The notes: generated from the sequence alone by a model not told the origin. A stretch of DNA of 64,000 nt from RYN-122 sp963761655 (GCA_963761655.1 CAVXHI010000003.1:434001-498000), one strand, 5' to 3'; numbered from the stretch's first letter, positions 47,321 to 56,605 are shown. A program made the numbers and translations.

Positions 47321-48679
47321 CTACGGCGCACCGGGTAGGGGTAGCAGCGTCGTGCCGGGCGGGACGGGTGGTGGGACGGTGCGGACGGGTCGTCGTCGGT
47401 AGACGCCGCCGCCGGGGCTGCTCCACCTGACGGTGCCGTCGTCGCTGACCCGGGAGGTCCAGCCGGTGTGCTTGGCGCGGTGCCAGTGCCGGCTGAGGCT
47501 CTGCAGGTTGCCCGGCTCGGTCTGGCCCAGCGGCCAGGGGAGGCGGTGGTCGCGGTCGGTGCGTCGGGCGGGGGTGCTGTCGCCGGGGAACACGCTGGTG
47601 ACGTCGCGCAGGTCGACCAGCCGGCCGAGGGCTGCGGACGGGACGTAGCCGGGCTCGGTGAGGTCGGGCAGGGTGCTGGCGGTCGTGGCCATGTCGACCA
47701 GGGCCCGCCGGAGCGCCCAGGCCCGGTCCGGGTCGCCCTTGGCCCAGGTGGCCCGCCGGAGGGGCGGCTCGGCGGTGAGGACCTCGCCGGTGCGGCTGTC
47801 GACGCACGCCTTGACCAGATCGGCCTGAGGCAGCAGCGCCCGGGCCTGGTCCGCGCCGATCGGCCCGTACCCGGCCAGTACCGCCGGGCAGTCCGACAGC
47901 CCCAGCGCGACGGCGGCGGGCATCGCCAGGCCGACGGTCCAGACCGGGGCTGCGGCCAGGGCGTGCAGGTCGACGGCCTGCTCGACGGGGCACTCGATCA
48001 CCGCCTGGACGCCCACCCGCTCGCACCCCAGGGCGTGCAACAGCGCGGCGATCTGCTTCTGCCCCTCGGTGAGCTCCTCGGTGAACGTCATCGCCGACGC
48101 TCGGCCCCGCAGCGCTGCCAGCACGTTCGCTCCCTGCACCGCGGTGCACCCCAGGACGAGGTCGGCCATCCCGTCGGGCTGCGGCCGCAACCGTGCCCCG
48201 GCCGTCCGGCGGGCGGCCTCGTGCCGGCGCCGGGCCGCAGCAGGGTCGACCGTGATCGCGGCCCGCCGGGCGGCGGCCCGCAGCTGCGACGGCGTGCCCT
48301 CGAGCAGCCCGTCGTCGTCGACCGGACCGTCCAGGACCTCCGCCAGGACCGCCGCGGCCTGGGGAGCCGACAGCGGCTCGACCTCCGCCAGCAGCGCCAG
48401 GGCGTGCGGCACCGCCAGCAGCCCGACCTCCAGGGCCGCGAGCCGCGGGAACGACACCAGCCGCAGCGCCTGCCCCAGCCGGTCCGCGCCCGTGACAGGC
48501 GACACGTGGAGCAGGCACGCGACCTCACCGGAGACGAACTCCCGGTGCTCCGGCAAGGACACCTGCCACAGCTCGACCAGCGCCCGCTGCTCCGCCACGA
48601 ACGCCACGGCGCAGGCCCGAGCAGCCGCGCGGACCGCGGCGCACTCGCTCCGCGTCGACCCGAACAACGTCCCTGACAT
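47321..48679 (-). CDS. DUF222/13E12-repeat protein with degenerate HNH domain
   Basis: 452 residues. The DUF222 helical region (about 1-330) is followed by an HNH-like segment, TDRDHRLPWPLGQTEPGNLQ then SRHWHRAKHTGW. Typical members have two zinc-binding cysteine pairs and end in CRRHHRLK; here the cysteines are missing and HH is HW, although the catalytic DxDH and the Asn are kept. It may be an eroded nuclease. Such genes occur in many copies in actinobacteria and are loosely associated with mobile elements. TAGGTT lies six bases before the ATG. Confidence 0.8.
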   Translation of the reverse strand: MSGTLFGSTRSECAAVRAAARACAVAFVAEQRALVELWQVSLPEHREFVSGEVACLLHVSPVTGADRLGQALRLVSFPRLAALEVGLLAVPHALALLAEVEPLSAPQAAAVLAEVLDGPVDDDGLLEGTPSQLRAAARRAAITVDPAAARRRHEAARRTAGARLRPQPDGMADLVLGCTAVQGANVLAALRGRASAMTFTEELTEGQKQIAALLHALGCERVGVQAVIECPVEQAVDLHALAAAPVWTVGLAMPAAVALGLSDCPAVLAGYGPIGADQARALLPQADLVKACVDSRTGEVLTAEPPLRRATWAKGDPDRAWALRRALVDMATTASTLPDLTEPGYVPSAALGRLVDLRDVTSVFPGDSTPARRTDRDHRLPWPLGQTEPGNLQSLSRHWHRAKHTGWTSRVSDDGTVRWSSPGGGVYRRRPVRTVPPPVPPGTTLLPLPGAP

Positions 48680-48936
48680 GCCCCGAACCTACGACCCGGG
48701 TCCGACAGTTTCCGGACCAGAAACAGCAGGTCAGAGCAGGTGCTCGGTCTGCTCACAGCGAACTCGCTGGGCAGGTGACGAGCAGTCGACGGAGCGGCTG
48801 GCGGAGGCGTCGTCGCAGGCTCGTCGCAGGTAGAGGGGCCGATCGGCGTCGACCAGCCGCGCCGCGGAGGACTGGCACCGAGGCGCGACCCTCATCGGCG
48901 GTGGACGGCGGCGCCGACCCGGAGGAGGCTCGCGTC

Positions 48937-49236
48937 GTGGCCGAGCAGACCGAGGTGCAGCGCCTGTCCCGCCGGCTGCAGGCGCGCTCCACCCTCCCCC
49001 GGCGACCGGCGGAGGAGCGGACGTCGGTCTGGGACGTCCCTCGCCCGAGGATCACCCTGGGGGTCGGTCTCGCCATGCTCGCCTCGGGCGCGTTCCAGGT
49101 CCTGACGGGCGACTCCCACGGCTGGTCCGGGGAGCTGTTCGGGGTCTGCGGGCTGGCCCAGGTGGTGCTGGCGACCACGAGCCTCGTGCGGCACCGACCG
49201 AGGCCCGCGAGCACCGCGGAGGACGCCCGGGGCTAG
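48937..49236 (+). CDS. Small two-helix membrane protein
   Basis: 99 residues from the GTG at 48937, set by GGAGGAGG eight bases upstream (an earlier start at 48775 would add an Arg-rich stretch with no ribosome-binding site). A charged N-terminus (EVQRLSRRLQARS) leads to two hydrophobic helices (ITLGVGLAMLASGAFQVLTG and ELFGVCGLAQVVLATTSLV) and a basic tail. Not a recognised family. The 3' end overlaps the convergent histidine kinase by 4 bp. Confidence 0.55.
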   Translation: MAEQTEVQRLSRRLQARSTLPRRPAEERTSVWDVPRPRITLGVGLAMLASGAFQVLTGDSHGWSGELFGVCGLAQVVLATTSLVRHRPRPASTAEDARG

Positions 49237-50405
49237 GCCGGGCGGGGCAGCCGCACCGTCACGGTGAGGCCGCCGCCGGGGGTGTCGGTGAGCGCGACCG
49301 TCCCGCTCAGGGCCTCGACGGTGCGGGCCACGGTGGCCAGGCCGATGCCCGTGCCGCCGACCTCTCCGGCGTTCGGCGCCCGGGTGAACAGCTCGAAGAC
49401 CTGCTCCTTGGCGACGTCGGGGATGCCCCGGCCGTTGTCCTCGACCACGAGGACGAGGGCTCCGGGGTCGTCGACGCGGCGCAGGGACACGTGGCAGGCC
49501 CGGTCGGGGGAGCGGTACTTCACCGCGTTGCCGAGCAGGTTCTGCAGCACCTGACCGAGCAGCAGGGGGTCGCTGCGGAAGCGGCCCAGCGGCCCGACCT
49601 CCAGGACCGCACCGGCCTGCTCGACGTGGTGCAGGACGTCGGCGTGCACCTGCAGCGCGAGCCGGTCGAGGTCGACGTCGACGGGCGGGGCCGGGACGCC
49701 GGAGGTGGCGAAGCGGAGCAGGCCGTCGAGCATCCCCTGCAGGCGGACCGCGGCGACGTCGGCCTGGGCGAGGCACTCGGCGACGAGCGGCGGCAGGTCG
49801 CCGCCCCGGCGTCGGGCGAGCTGCAGGAAGCCGAGCACGCCGGTCAGCGGGTTCTTGAGGTCGTGCGCGACCCGGCCGGCGAAGGCGGACAGCTCGGCGT
49901 TGCTGCGGTCGAGGTCGTGCAGGCGGCGCTGCAGGGCGAGGGCGTCGCGGCGCTGCTTGAGCAGCCGGGCGGCCTGGGCGGCGAGGTCGGCGAGGCCGTC
50001 CTTCTGCTGGGCCGACAGCTCGCGGGGCCGGCTGTCGAAGGCGCACAGGGTGCCGACCACCTGGCCGCCCTCGTCGCGCAGCTGGTGGCTGGCGTAGAAC
50101 CGGACGTCGGCGAGCGCCCCGGTGACCCACACGTTGTCGGCGAAGCGCGGGTCGGCGGACGCGTCCCGCACGAAGACCGGCTCGTCGAGCTTGGCCGTGA
50201 CGTCGCACATGGACTCCTGGCGCGGCGTCGTCCCGCCCTGGAAGCCGTGCACGGCGACCTGGTGCTGGTGGTCGTCGTCGAGCAGGTTGACGGTGGCGGT
50301 CGGCACGCCGCAGACGGCAGCGGCCAGCCGGGCGGTCTGCGCGAGCTCGAGGTCCTGGCCGCCCTCGTCCAGCCCGTAGCGGTCGAGGAGGGCGTCCGCG
50401 CTCAT
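49233..50405 (-). CDS. Soluble GAF-domain histidine kinase
   Basis: 390 residues, no membrane segment. GAF domain about 20-140, HisKA with His181 in GRVAHDLKNPLTG, HATPase_c with N-box QNLLGNAVKYRS, G1 VVEDNGRGIPD and G2 GGTGIGLATV. The GAF module resembles those of light- or redox-sensing actinobacterial kinases, but no ligand-binding Cys or His is decisive. No response regulator is adjacent; the gene is last in the coupled operon after the cyclase and DUF695-like genes (ATGA overlap). Confidence 0.88.
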   Translation of the reverse strand: MSADALLDRYGLDEGGQDLELAQTARLAAAVCGVPTATVNLLDDDHQHQVAVHGFQGGTTPRQESMCDVTAKLDEPVFVRDASADPRFADNVWVTGALADVRFYASHQLRDEGGQVVGTLCAFDSRPRELSAQQKDGLADLAAQAARLLKQRRDALALQRRLHDLDRSNAELSAFAGRVAHDLKNPLTGVLGFLQLARRRGGDLPPLVAECLAQADVAAVRLQGMLDGLLRFATSGVPAPPVDVDLDRLALQVHADVLHHVEQAGAVLEVGPLGRFRSDPLLLGQVLQNLLGNAVKYRSPDRACHVSLRRVDDPGALVLVVEDNGRGIPDVAKEQVFELFTRAPNAGEVGGTGIGLATVARTVEALSGTVALTDTPGGGLTVTVRLPRPA

Positions 50406-50899
50406 GCGGGTCCCTGCAGCGGGTCGAGCTGCTCCTCGCCGGGCTGCAGCAGGCCGGCGATCTCGCGCAGCCCGAGCCACGACGGGTCCTCGAGGACCTG
50501 CACCTGCCAGTCGTGGTCGGCCATCCCGGCCGGCGGCTCGTGCTGCCAGGGCACGAGGACGTCGGTGCTGCGGAGGTACGCGACGTACTCGCGGACGCCG
50601 TCGGTGGTCAGGTGCGCCACCAGCCGGCCCTCGACGCCGAGCGCCTGCACCAGCCCGGCCTCGAACGCCTTGAGCCGGGCCTTCTCCTCGGGGGTGGGCA
50701 GGCCGCCGGCGTCGGGCTCGAGCAGGGTCACGCCGATGCCGACCTGCAGCCCGAAGCCCAGGAAGGGCGCGCCCAGGGCGACGGCCTCGTCGAGCAGCGT
50801 GAGGGCGCGGAGCACGCGGTCGCCGTCGGTGTACTCGCCGGACAGGCTGACCCAGCGCGGCACCACGGAGAGCAGGCCGTCGTCGTCGGGGGCGGTCAT
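50402..50899 (-). CDS. DUF695-like protein
   Basis: 165 residues. The C-terminal part (RLVAHLTTDGVREYVAYLRS, then HDWQVQVLEDPSW) resembles DUF695, a small soluble family of unknown function; the first half has an acidic Asp-rich start and a hydrophobic core (APFLGFGLQVGIGVTLL). Both ends are coupled: the ATG overlaps the cyclase stop and its stop overlaps the kinase ATG. Its conserved sandwiching suggests a role in the same signalling chain, which is inference. Confidence 0.6.
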   Translation of the reverse strand: MTAPDDDGLLSVVPRWVSLSGEYTDGDRVLRALTLLDEAVALGAPFLGFGLQVGIGVTLLEPDAGGLPTPEEKARLKAFEAGLVQALGVEGRLVAHLTTDGVREYVAYLRSTDVLVPWQHEPPAGMADHDWQVQVLEDPSWLGLREIAGLLQPGEEQLDPLQGPA

Positions 50900-53800
50900 G
50901 AGGGCGATCCTGCCGCAGCCAGCAGGCGCTCGGTGGTGGCGGCCTCCTGACGCATGCCCGCGGCCCGGGCGAGGGCCAGGGCCTCGCGCAGGGCGGCGAC
51001 GGCCTGGTCCGGCTGGTCGCAGGCCCGCAGCGCCGAGCCGTAGGCCCGCAGCGCGAGGACGGCCGAGCGGGCGTCCTCGCTCTGCAGCGCGACCGCCTCC
51101 CGGGCTGCGGCCAGCGCCTCGTCGGCCCGCCCGAGGTCGAGCAGCGTGCCGGCCCGGTGGGCCAGGGCCTGCCGCCGGGGGAACAGCAGGGCGGGCCCGG
51201 TGGTGGTGGCCAGGGCGGCGTCGAGCTCGGCGAGGGCCTCCTGCAGCTGTCCGCGCCGGCGCAGCACCTGGGCCAGCAGCACCTTCGCCCCGAGCACGGC
51301 GGACGGTTCGAGGTCGAGCCCGCCGAGCACGGCCTGCGCCCGCCAGACGGCGCCCTCGGCGCCCTCGAGGTCGGCGCGGTCGAGGTGGGCGTAGCCCAGC
51401 GCCACCAGGGCCAGGCTGGTGATCAGGGGGTGGCGGGCCTGCTCGGACAGGTCCGCGGCCTGCTGCAGCAGGTCGGCGGCGCGGTCGGGGTCGCTGCCGC
51501 GGCGCGCCGTGATGCCCAGGGCGACCAGCGCCAGGGCCTGCCCCCAGGCGTCGCCCAGCTCGGCGAAGCGCACCCGGGCCCGCTCCCCCTCGTCCAGGGC
51601 GACGTCGGTCTCGCCGAGCTCGGCGGCCGCGAGGGCGTCGATGGTCAGCAGGGCGGCCACCCCCCACCGCTCGCCCATGGCCTGCCCGAGCGGCAGCACC
51701 GACCCCGCGAGCTCGCGCGCCTCGGCCAGCCGGCCCTCCAGCAGCCGCACGAACCCCTCGGTCCCGGCGACCCAGGACAGTCCGCCGGTGTCCTCCAGCT
51801 CGGCGAAGACCTCGGCCGCGTCCTCGAGCGCCTGCTCGGCGACCGCGTAGTCGCCCCGGGTGGTCGCGCTCCAGGCCAGGTGCTGCAGCGCCCAGCCGGC
51901 CCCGCGGGCGTCGTCGACCTGCAGCGCCAGCGCGTGGGCCTGCCCGAAGTGCTCCTCGGCGGCACGCAGCCGACCGTCGAAGTAGTCGAGCAGCCCGAGC
52001 TGGCGCAGCGCCTCCCCGGTCAGCCGGTCGACGCCGGCGGTCCCGGCCGCCGCGAGGGCGGACACGAAGGCCTGCCGGGCGCCCGGCGTGTCCCCGCGCT
52101 TGCGCCGGACGTCGCCGAGCACCACCAGGGCCCCCGCCCGGACGCCGTCCTCGAGCGCGTCCAGCGCCGGCAGGAGCTCCGCCTCGGCCTCCTCCAGCCG
52201 GTGCAGGGCGGCCAGGGCGGAGGCGTGCGCCAGCCGCGCCGGCACGACGTCCGCCTCGGGCAGCGGGTCGCCGTAGACCGGGTGGCCGAGCGCGAGGGCC
52301 CGGGCGAGGACCTGCTCGGCGCCGGAGTTGTCGTCGCGGGCGAGCGCCCGCTCGCCGAGCCGCACCAGGGCCGCGAAGGCGGTGCCGCGGGCCCCCCACG
52401 CGGGGTCCTGCGGCGGCAGGCTCATCTCGGCGGCCAGCCGGACGGCCCGCTCGCCCTGCGCGGACGCCCGCAGGTCGGCCTCGGCGGGACGACCGCGCGG
52501 GTCGGCGACGGCGTGGGCGGCGGCCGCCGCGTGGCGCCTCGCCCGCTCGGCCTTGGCCAGGCCGGCGTAGGCGACGTCGCGCACGAGGGTGTGGGCGAAC
52601 CGGTGCGCGTCGTCCTCGGGGCCGTCGGCGGTGGCCTCCAGCAGCCGCCGCTCCACGAGGGTCGCCAGCGCCGCGCGGACCACCTCCGGGTCGCCGTGCC
52701 CGGAGGCCCGGCCGACCGCCTCCAGCCCGGGGACGTCGACCGCCAGCCCGAGCACGCTCGCGTCGCGCAGCACCCCCTTGGCCGCCCCGTCCAGCCCGTC
52801 GATGCGGGCGGCGAGCACGGCCTGGACGCCGGCGGGCAGGAGCTCGTCGGGCAGGTCCCCGGACAGCCGCCAGTGGTCGCCGTCGCGCTGCAGGACGCCG
52901 CGGTCGACGAGCAGGTGCAGCAGCTCGGCGAGGAAGAACGGGTTGCCCTGCGCCCGGGACAGCAGGACCCGGCTGACGACGGGGTCCAGGCCGCCCGCCG
53001 GCGTCCCGAGGTAGGCCCGCAGCAGCCGCTCGGACGCCGTCTGCTCCAGCGGCGGCAGGTGCATCCGCTCGACCGACGGCAGGACCTGCCACCAGGGCCG
53101 GGTGTCCGCGCCGCTGCCGTGCAGCTCGAGCACCTCCGGCCGCCCGACGGCGAGCAGCAGCGTCTGCCCCCGCACCTGCCGCCCGACGTCGAGGACGCCG
53201 TCGATCATCACCGGGGTCGCCCAGTGCAGGTCGTCCAGGACGAGCACCAGGGGCGTGTCGGCCGCGAGGGCGCTGAACAGGGCGGCGACCGCCTCCCGCA
53301 CCTGGTCCCCGCCGACCGCGGCACCGGGCAGGGCGCCGTCGCGGGGAGCGCCCGCGTCGCCGGCCTCGAGCCCCAGCAGCGCGATCAGCCGGTCGCCCAC
53401 GGCCGCGGGGACCGGTCCGGCGTAGGCGGGGTGCTCGAGCCGGCCGACCGTGCGGCGGACCCGGTCGCGGGCGGTCTGCACGTCGTCGCCGTCGCCGATG
53501 CCGCAGGCTGTGCGCACCATCTCGGCGACGGCGGCCAGGTCGCGCCCCTCGCCGTAGGGAGCGCAGCGGCCCCACAGCACGCGGGCGCCGGGCAGCTCGC
53601 CGGCGAAGCGGCCCAGCTCCTGCGCCAGGCGGGTCTTGCCGACGCCGGCGTCGCCGGTGACGACGACCGCCCGGGGGACGCCGGTGTCGGCGACGTCGAG
53701 CAGCCGGCCGACGAGCGACCCGAACTCGCCGTCGCGGCCGAGGAACGGCGCCTCGTCGCCCAGCCCGAGCCGGGACGCCCCCGCCGGCCGGAGCCCGACC

Positions 53801-54435
53801 AGCTCGTACGCCGGCACCGGGTCGCGCTTGCCCTTGAGCCGCAGCGGCGCGAGCGCCCGCCAGGACGCCGTCGACAGCGTGGTCAGCGCGGTGTCGCGCC
53901 CGGCGAAGACCGCTCCCACGCCCGCGGCGTCGGACAGCCGCGCGGCGGTGTTCACGGCGTCGCCGATGACGGTGTAGCTCAGGTGCGCCTGGACGCCGGC
54001 CAGCACCTCGCCGGTGTTGAGCCCGACCCGCAGTCCGAGCCGCTGACCGCCGCCGCTCTCCTGCTCGACCAGCCGGCGGACGACGGTCTGCATGCGCGCG
54101 GCTGCCCGGACCGCCCGCTCGGCGTCGTCCTCGTGCGCGAGCGGGGCGCCGAAGACGGCCATGATCCCGTCGCCGGTGAGCTTGTCGACGTGCCCGCCGA
54201 ACTCCCCGACGATGCCGGCGAGCGAGGCCATGACCCGGTCGGTGACCACGCCGACCCGCTCGGGGTCGAGGTCCTCCGACCAGCTGGTGAAGTCGGACAG
54301 GTCGCCGAACAGGACGGTGACCACGCGTCTCTCGGTCTGCTCGTCGCCCGCCACGGTGCCGACGAGGGCAGCGCCGCAGGAGAAGCAGAACCGGGCGCCC
54401 GCGACCGTCGGGGTGCCGCAGACCGGGCAGGTCAC
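50896..54435 (-). CDS. Class III nucleotide cyclase-AAA ATPase-TPR protein
   Basis: 1179 residues. A zinc-ribbon start (Cys3, Cys6, Cys17, Cys20), then a class III cyclase domain (about 36-215) with metal ligands Asp45 (FGDLSDFT) and Asp89 (KLTGDGIMAVFG), Lys85 and Thr155 at the adenine-specifying positions, and Asn162/Arg166 in VNTAARL. The catalytic residues look complete, so cAMP synthesis is likely. A large AAA/STAND ATPase follows (Walker A GDAGVGKT at 261-268) and then about 400 residues of TPR-like helices. The GTG overlaps the upstream hydrolase stop (GTGA). The 6.8-kb distance from crp makes a local cAMP circuit plausible. Confidence 0.9.
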   Translation of the reverse strand: MTCPVCGTPTVAGARFCFSCGAALVGTVAGDEQTERRVVTVLFGDLSDFTSWSEDLDPERVGVVTDRVMASLAGIVGEFGGHVDKLTGDGIMAVFGAPLAHEDDAERAVRAAARMQTVVRRLVEQESGGGQRLGLRVGLNTGEVLAGVQAHLSYTVIGDAVNTAARLSDAAGVGAVFAGRDTALTTLSTASWRALAPLRLKGKRDPVPAYELVGLRPAGASRLGLGDEAPFLGRDGEFGSLVGRLLDVADTGVPRAVVVTGDAGVGKTRLAQELGRFAGELPGARVLWGRCAPYGEGRDLAAVAEMVRTACGIGDGDDVQTARDRVRRTVGRLEHPAYAGPVPAAVGDRLIALLGLEAGDAGAPRDGALPGAAVGGDQVREAVAALFSALAADTPLVLVLDDLHWATPVMIDGVLDVGRQVRGQTLLLAVGRPEVLELHGSGADTRPWWQVLPSVERMHLPPLEQTASERLLRAYLGTPAGGLDPVVSRVLLSRAQGNPFFLAELLHLLVDRGVLQRDGDHWRLSGDLPDELLPAGVQAVLAARIDGLDGAAKGVLRDASVLGLAVDVPGLEAVGRASGHGDPEVVRAALATLVERRLLEATADGPEDDAHRFAHTLVRDVAYAGLAKAERARRHAAAAAHAVADPRGRPAEADLRASAQGERAVRLAAEMSLPPQDPAWGARGTAFAALVRLGERALARDDNSGAEQVLARALALGHPVYGDPLPEADVVPARLAHASALAALHRLEEAEAELLPALDALEDGVRAGALVVLGDVRRKRGDTPGARQAFVSALAAAGTAGVDRLTGEALRQLGLLDYFDGRLRAAEEHFGQAHALALQVDDARGAGWALQHLAWSATTRGDYAVAEQALEDAAEVFAELEDTGGLSWVAGTEGFVRLLEGRLAEARELAGSVLPLGQAMGERWGVAALLTIDALAAAELGETDVALDEGERARVRFAELGDAWGQALALVALGITARRGSDPDRAADLLQQAADLSEQARHPLITSLALVALGYAHLDRADLEGAEGAVWRAQAVLGGLDLEPSAVLGAKVLLAQVLRRRGQLQEALAELDAALATTTGPALLFPRRQALAHRAGTLLDLGRADEALAAAREAVALQSEDARSAVLALRAYGSALRACDQPDQAVAALREALALARAAGMRQEAATTERLLAAAGSPS

Positions 54436-55187
54436 AGCCGGCCCAGGTAGGTCAGCTGGGCGCGGACGGAGAGCTCGGCGGCCGGCCAGAGCGCCCGGTC
54501 GACGTCGGCGTAGACGGTCTCGACGACCTGCTGCGGCGACGTCGCCCCGTCCGCCACGGCGGCCCGCACCTGGGTCAGCCGGGCCTCGCGGTGCTCGAGG
54601 TACTGGGCGGCGGCGCGTCCGGCCGACGGCAGCTCGGGTCCGTGGCCGGGCAGGACGGTGGCGTCCCCGAGCTCCTGCAGCCGGCGCAGCGAGGTGAGGT
54701 AGTCGGCCAGGACGCCGTCGGGGTGGGCGACGACCGTGGTGCCGCGGCCGAGGACCGTGTCGCCGGTGAGGACGGCCCCGGCTCCCTCGTCGGGGACGAG
54801 CAGCGAGACCGAGTCGCTGGTGTGGCCCGGCGTGGTCAGCACCTCGATCCGCAGGCCGGCGAGGTCCAGGACGTCGCCGTCGCGCAGCGCCTCCCGCTGC
54901 GACAGCCCGGGGTCGAGCGCGACGACGTCGGCCCCGGTCAGCGCGGCGAACCGGGACGCCCCCTCGCTGTGGTCGAGGTGCCCGTGGGTGAGCACGACGA
55001 GGGCGACCGGTCCGCACGACGCCGCCGCCTGCAGGTGCTCCTCGTGCAGCGGACCCGGGTCGACGACGACGCAGTCGGTGCTGCCGGGGGCCCGCAGCAC
55101 CCAGGTGTTGGTGCCCTCGAGGGTCATCGGCCCCGGGTTGGGGGCGAGCAGGACCCCGGCGCTCGCCGTCACCTGCCGCAGGGTCAC
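54432..55187 (-). CDS. Metallo-beta-lactamase-fold hydrolase (Rv3677c-like)
   Basis: 251 residues. Metal-binding motif LTHGHLDHSEG, with later ligands His (TTPGHTSDSVS), Asp (LTGDTVLG) and His (LPGHGPELP), and the LACTB2-like C-terminal helices (SPQQVVETVYADV). LACTB2-type proteins act as hydrolases or RNases; the substrate here is unknown. In mycobacteria this gene follows crp directly; here the two are about 10 kb apart. The GTG overlaps the Nudix stop (GTGA). Confidence 0.85.
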   Translation of the reverse strand: MTLRQVTASAGVLLAPNPGPMTLEGTNTWVLRAPGSTDCVVVDPGPLHEEHLQAAASCGPVALVVLTHGHLDHSEGASRFAALTGADVVALDPGLSQREALRDGDVLDLAGLRIEVLTTPGHTSDSVSLLVPDEGAGAVLTGDTVLGRGTTVVAHPDGVLADYLTSLRRLQELGDATVLPGHGPELPSAGRAAAQYLEHREARLTQVRAAVADGATSPQQVVETVYADVDRALWPAAELSVRAQLTYLGRL

Positions 55188-55976
55188 GGCAGCCGGAGGA
55201 CGACCTGGTCGTCCTCGCCCAGGACGAACCGCGGCATCACCGGGCTGATCTCGCGGGGAGCGGCCAGCGCGGCGGCGACGTCGGCCGCGGAGGCGACGCC
55301 CTCGAGCGACACCCGCGTCGGCGGCATCATCGGCAGCTCCTGCGCGAGGGCGTCCCCGGGGCGGACCCAGACCCGCTGGTCGGCCTCGCCCCCGACGTCG
55401 CGGCAGACCTGCCCCTGCGGCAGCGCGGCGAGGAAGAACCGGGTGTCGAACCGCTTGGGCTCGGCCTCGGGGGTGATCCAGTGCGCGAACGGCCGGAGCA
55501 GGTCGGCCCGCAGCACCAGTCCGCGCCGGGCGAGCAGCTCCGACAGCGACTGCTCCCGGCCGTCGAGCGCGGCCCGCTCGGCCTCCCACTCGTCGGTGCT
55601 GACGTCCGCCAGGACGGTGTCGGCGTCGGGACCGGCCAGCAGGACGCCGGACTCCTCGAAGGTCTCGCGGACGGCGGCGCAGACCAGCGCCCGGGCCAGC
55701 CCCTCGTCGCAGGCGAACTGCTCCCCCCACCACGACGGCGGCGGGCCCGACCAGGCGACGTCGGCCCCGGCGTCGGCGGGGTCCACGCTGCCGCCCGGGA
55801 AGACGTGCATGCCCGCGGCGAAGGCCATCGCCCTCACCCGGCGCAGCAGGTAGGCCTCGGGTCCCTGCGCGCGCGTCGCGCAGCAGCACGACGGTCGCGG
55901 CGTGTCGCGGGACGGCGACCTCGGCGGTGCCGTCGCGCAGCGCCTTGAGCCGGTCGACGAGGCTGTCGGGGTTCAT
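55184..55976 (-). CDS. Nudix hydrolase, single +1 frameshift
   Basis: The ATG at 55976 gives MNPDSLVDRLKALRDGTAEV and PRHAATVVLLRDAR. Near 55858-55870 the reading frame slips, and the rest (YLLRRVRAMAFAAGMHVFPGG, then the Nudix helix RETFEESGVLLAG) continues in the next frame to 55184. The break sits in a GCGC-GCGC tandem; removing four bases restores an ordinary DAQGPEAYLLRR junction. The whole length then fits about 263 residues. The frame downstream is well preserved, so this is more likely an error or a very recent slip than an old pseudogene. Coupled to the metallo-hydrolase. Confidence 0.78.
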
Positions 55977-56432
55977 CTAGGCGACCTCGACGACCAGCTC
56001 GACCTCGACGGGGGCGTCCAGCGGCAGGGACGCGACGCCGACGGCGCTGCGTGCGTGCTGCCCGGCCTCCCCGAACACCTCGCCGAACAGCTCGCTGGCA
56101 CCGTTGACGACACCGGGCTGGCCCACGAAGTCCGGGGCGGAGGCGACGAAGCCCACCACCTTGACCACCCGGACGACGGCGTCGAGGCCGACGAGGGCGT
56201 CGACGGCGGCCAGGGCGTTCAGCGCGCAGACCCGGGCGAGCTCCTTGGCCCGCTCCGGCGTGACCTGGGCGCCGACCTTGCCGACCTCGCCCAGCTCCCC
56301 CCCGGCGAGCGGCAGCTGCCCGCTGGTGAACACCAGGCTGCCGGTCCGCACGGCCGGGACGTAGGACGCCAGCGGCGGCACGACGGCGGGCAGCTCGAGT
56401 CCGAGCTCGGCCAGCCGCGCCCGGTGGCTCAC
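55977..56432 (-). CDS. ridA: RidA-family (YjgF/UK114) protein
   Basis: 151 residues. LVFTSGQLPLAGGELG and the C-terminal QHARSAVGVASLPLDAPVEVE are the RidA signature, with the conserved Arg that binds enamine intermediates. Long-form RidA proteins such as this one match Rv3678c by position. It probably deaminates reactive imines or enamines. The GTG at 56432 overlaps the DUF4177 stop (GTGA). Confidence 0.88.
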   Translation of the reverse strand: MSHRARLAELGLELPAVVPPLASYVPAVRTGSLVFTSGQLPLAGGELGEVGKVGAQVTPERAKELARVCALNALAAVDALVGLDAVVRVVKVVGFVASAPDFVGQPGVVNGASELFGEVFGEAGQHARSAVGVASLPLDAPVEVELVVEVA

Positions 56433-56587
56433 GGCTTGGGCCTCTTGAAGTACGCCACGAGCTGGTCGCCGCCACCCGGACCCGGGACGACCTGGACGAG
56501 CTCCCAGCCGTCCTCGCCCCAGTTGTCGAGGATCGCCTTGGTCGCGTGGATCAGCAAGGGCGCGGTCGCGTACTCCCACTTCTGCAT
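56429..56587 (-). CDS. DUF4177 small protein
   Basis: 52 residues: MQKWEYATAPLL, then LDNWGEDGWELVQVVPG and LVAYFKRPKP, the compact DUF4177 pattern (WEY start, GWELV centre, FKRP end). The function is unknown. TAGGGT lies seven bases before the ATG without a Shine-Dalgarno, so this small gene heads the long coupled minus-strand operon that runs down to the GAF kinase. Confidence 0.82.
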   Translation of the reverse strand: MQKWEYATAPLLIHATKAILDNWGEDGWELVQVVPGPGGGDQLVAYFKRPKP

Positions 56588-56605
56588 GCGCCCGACCCTA
56601 GAGCC

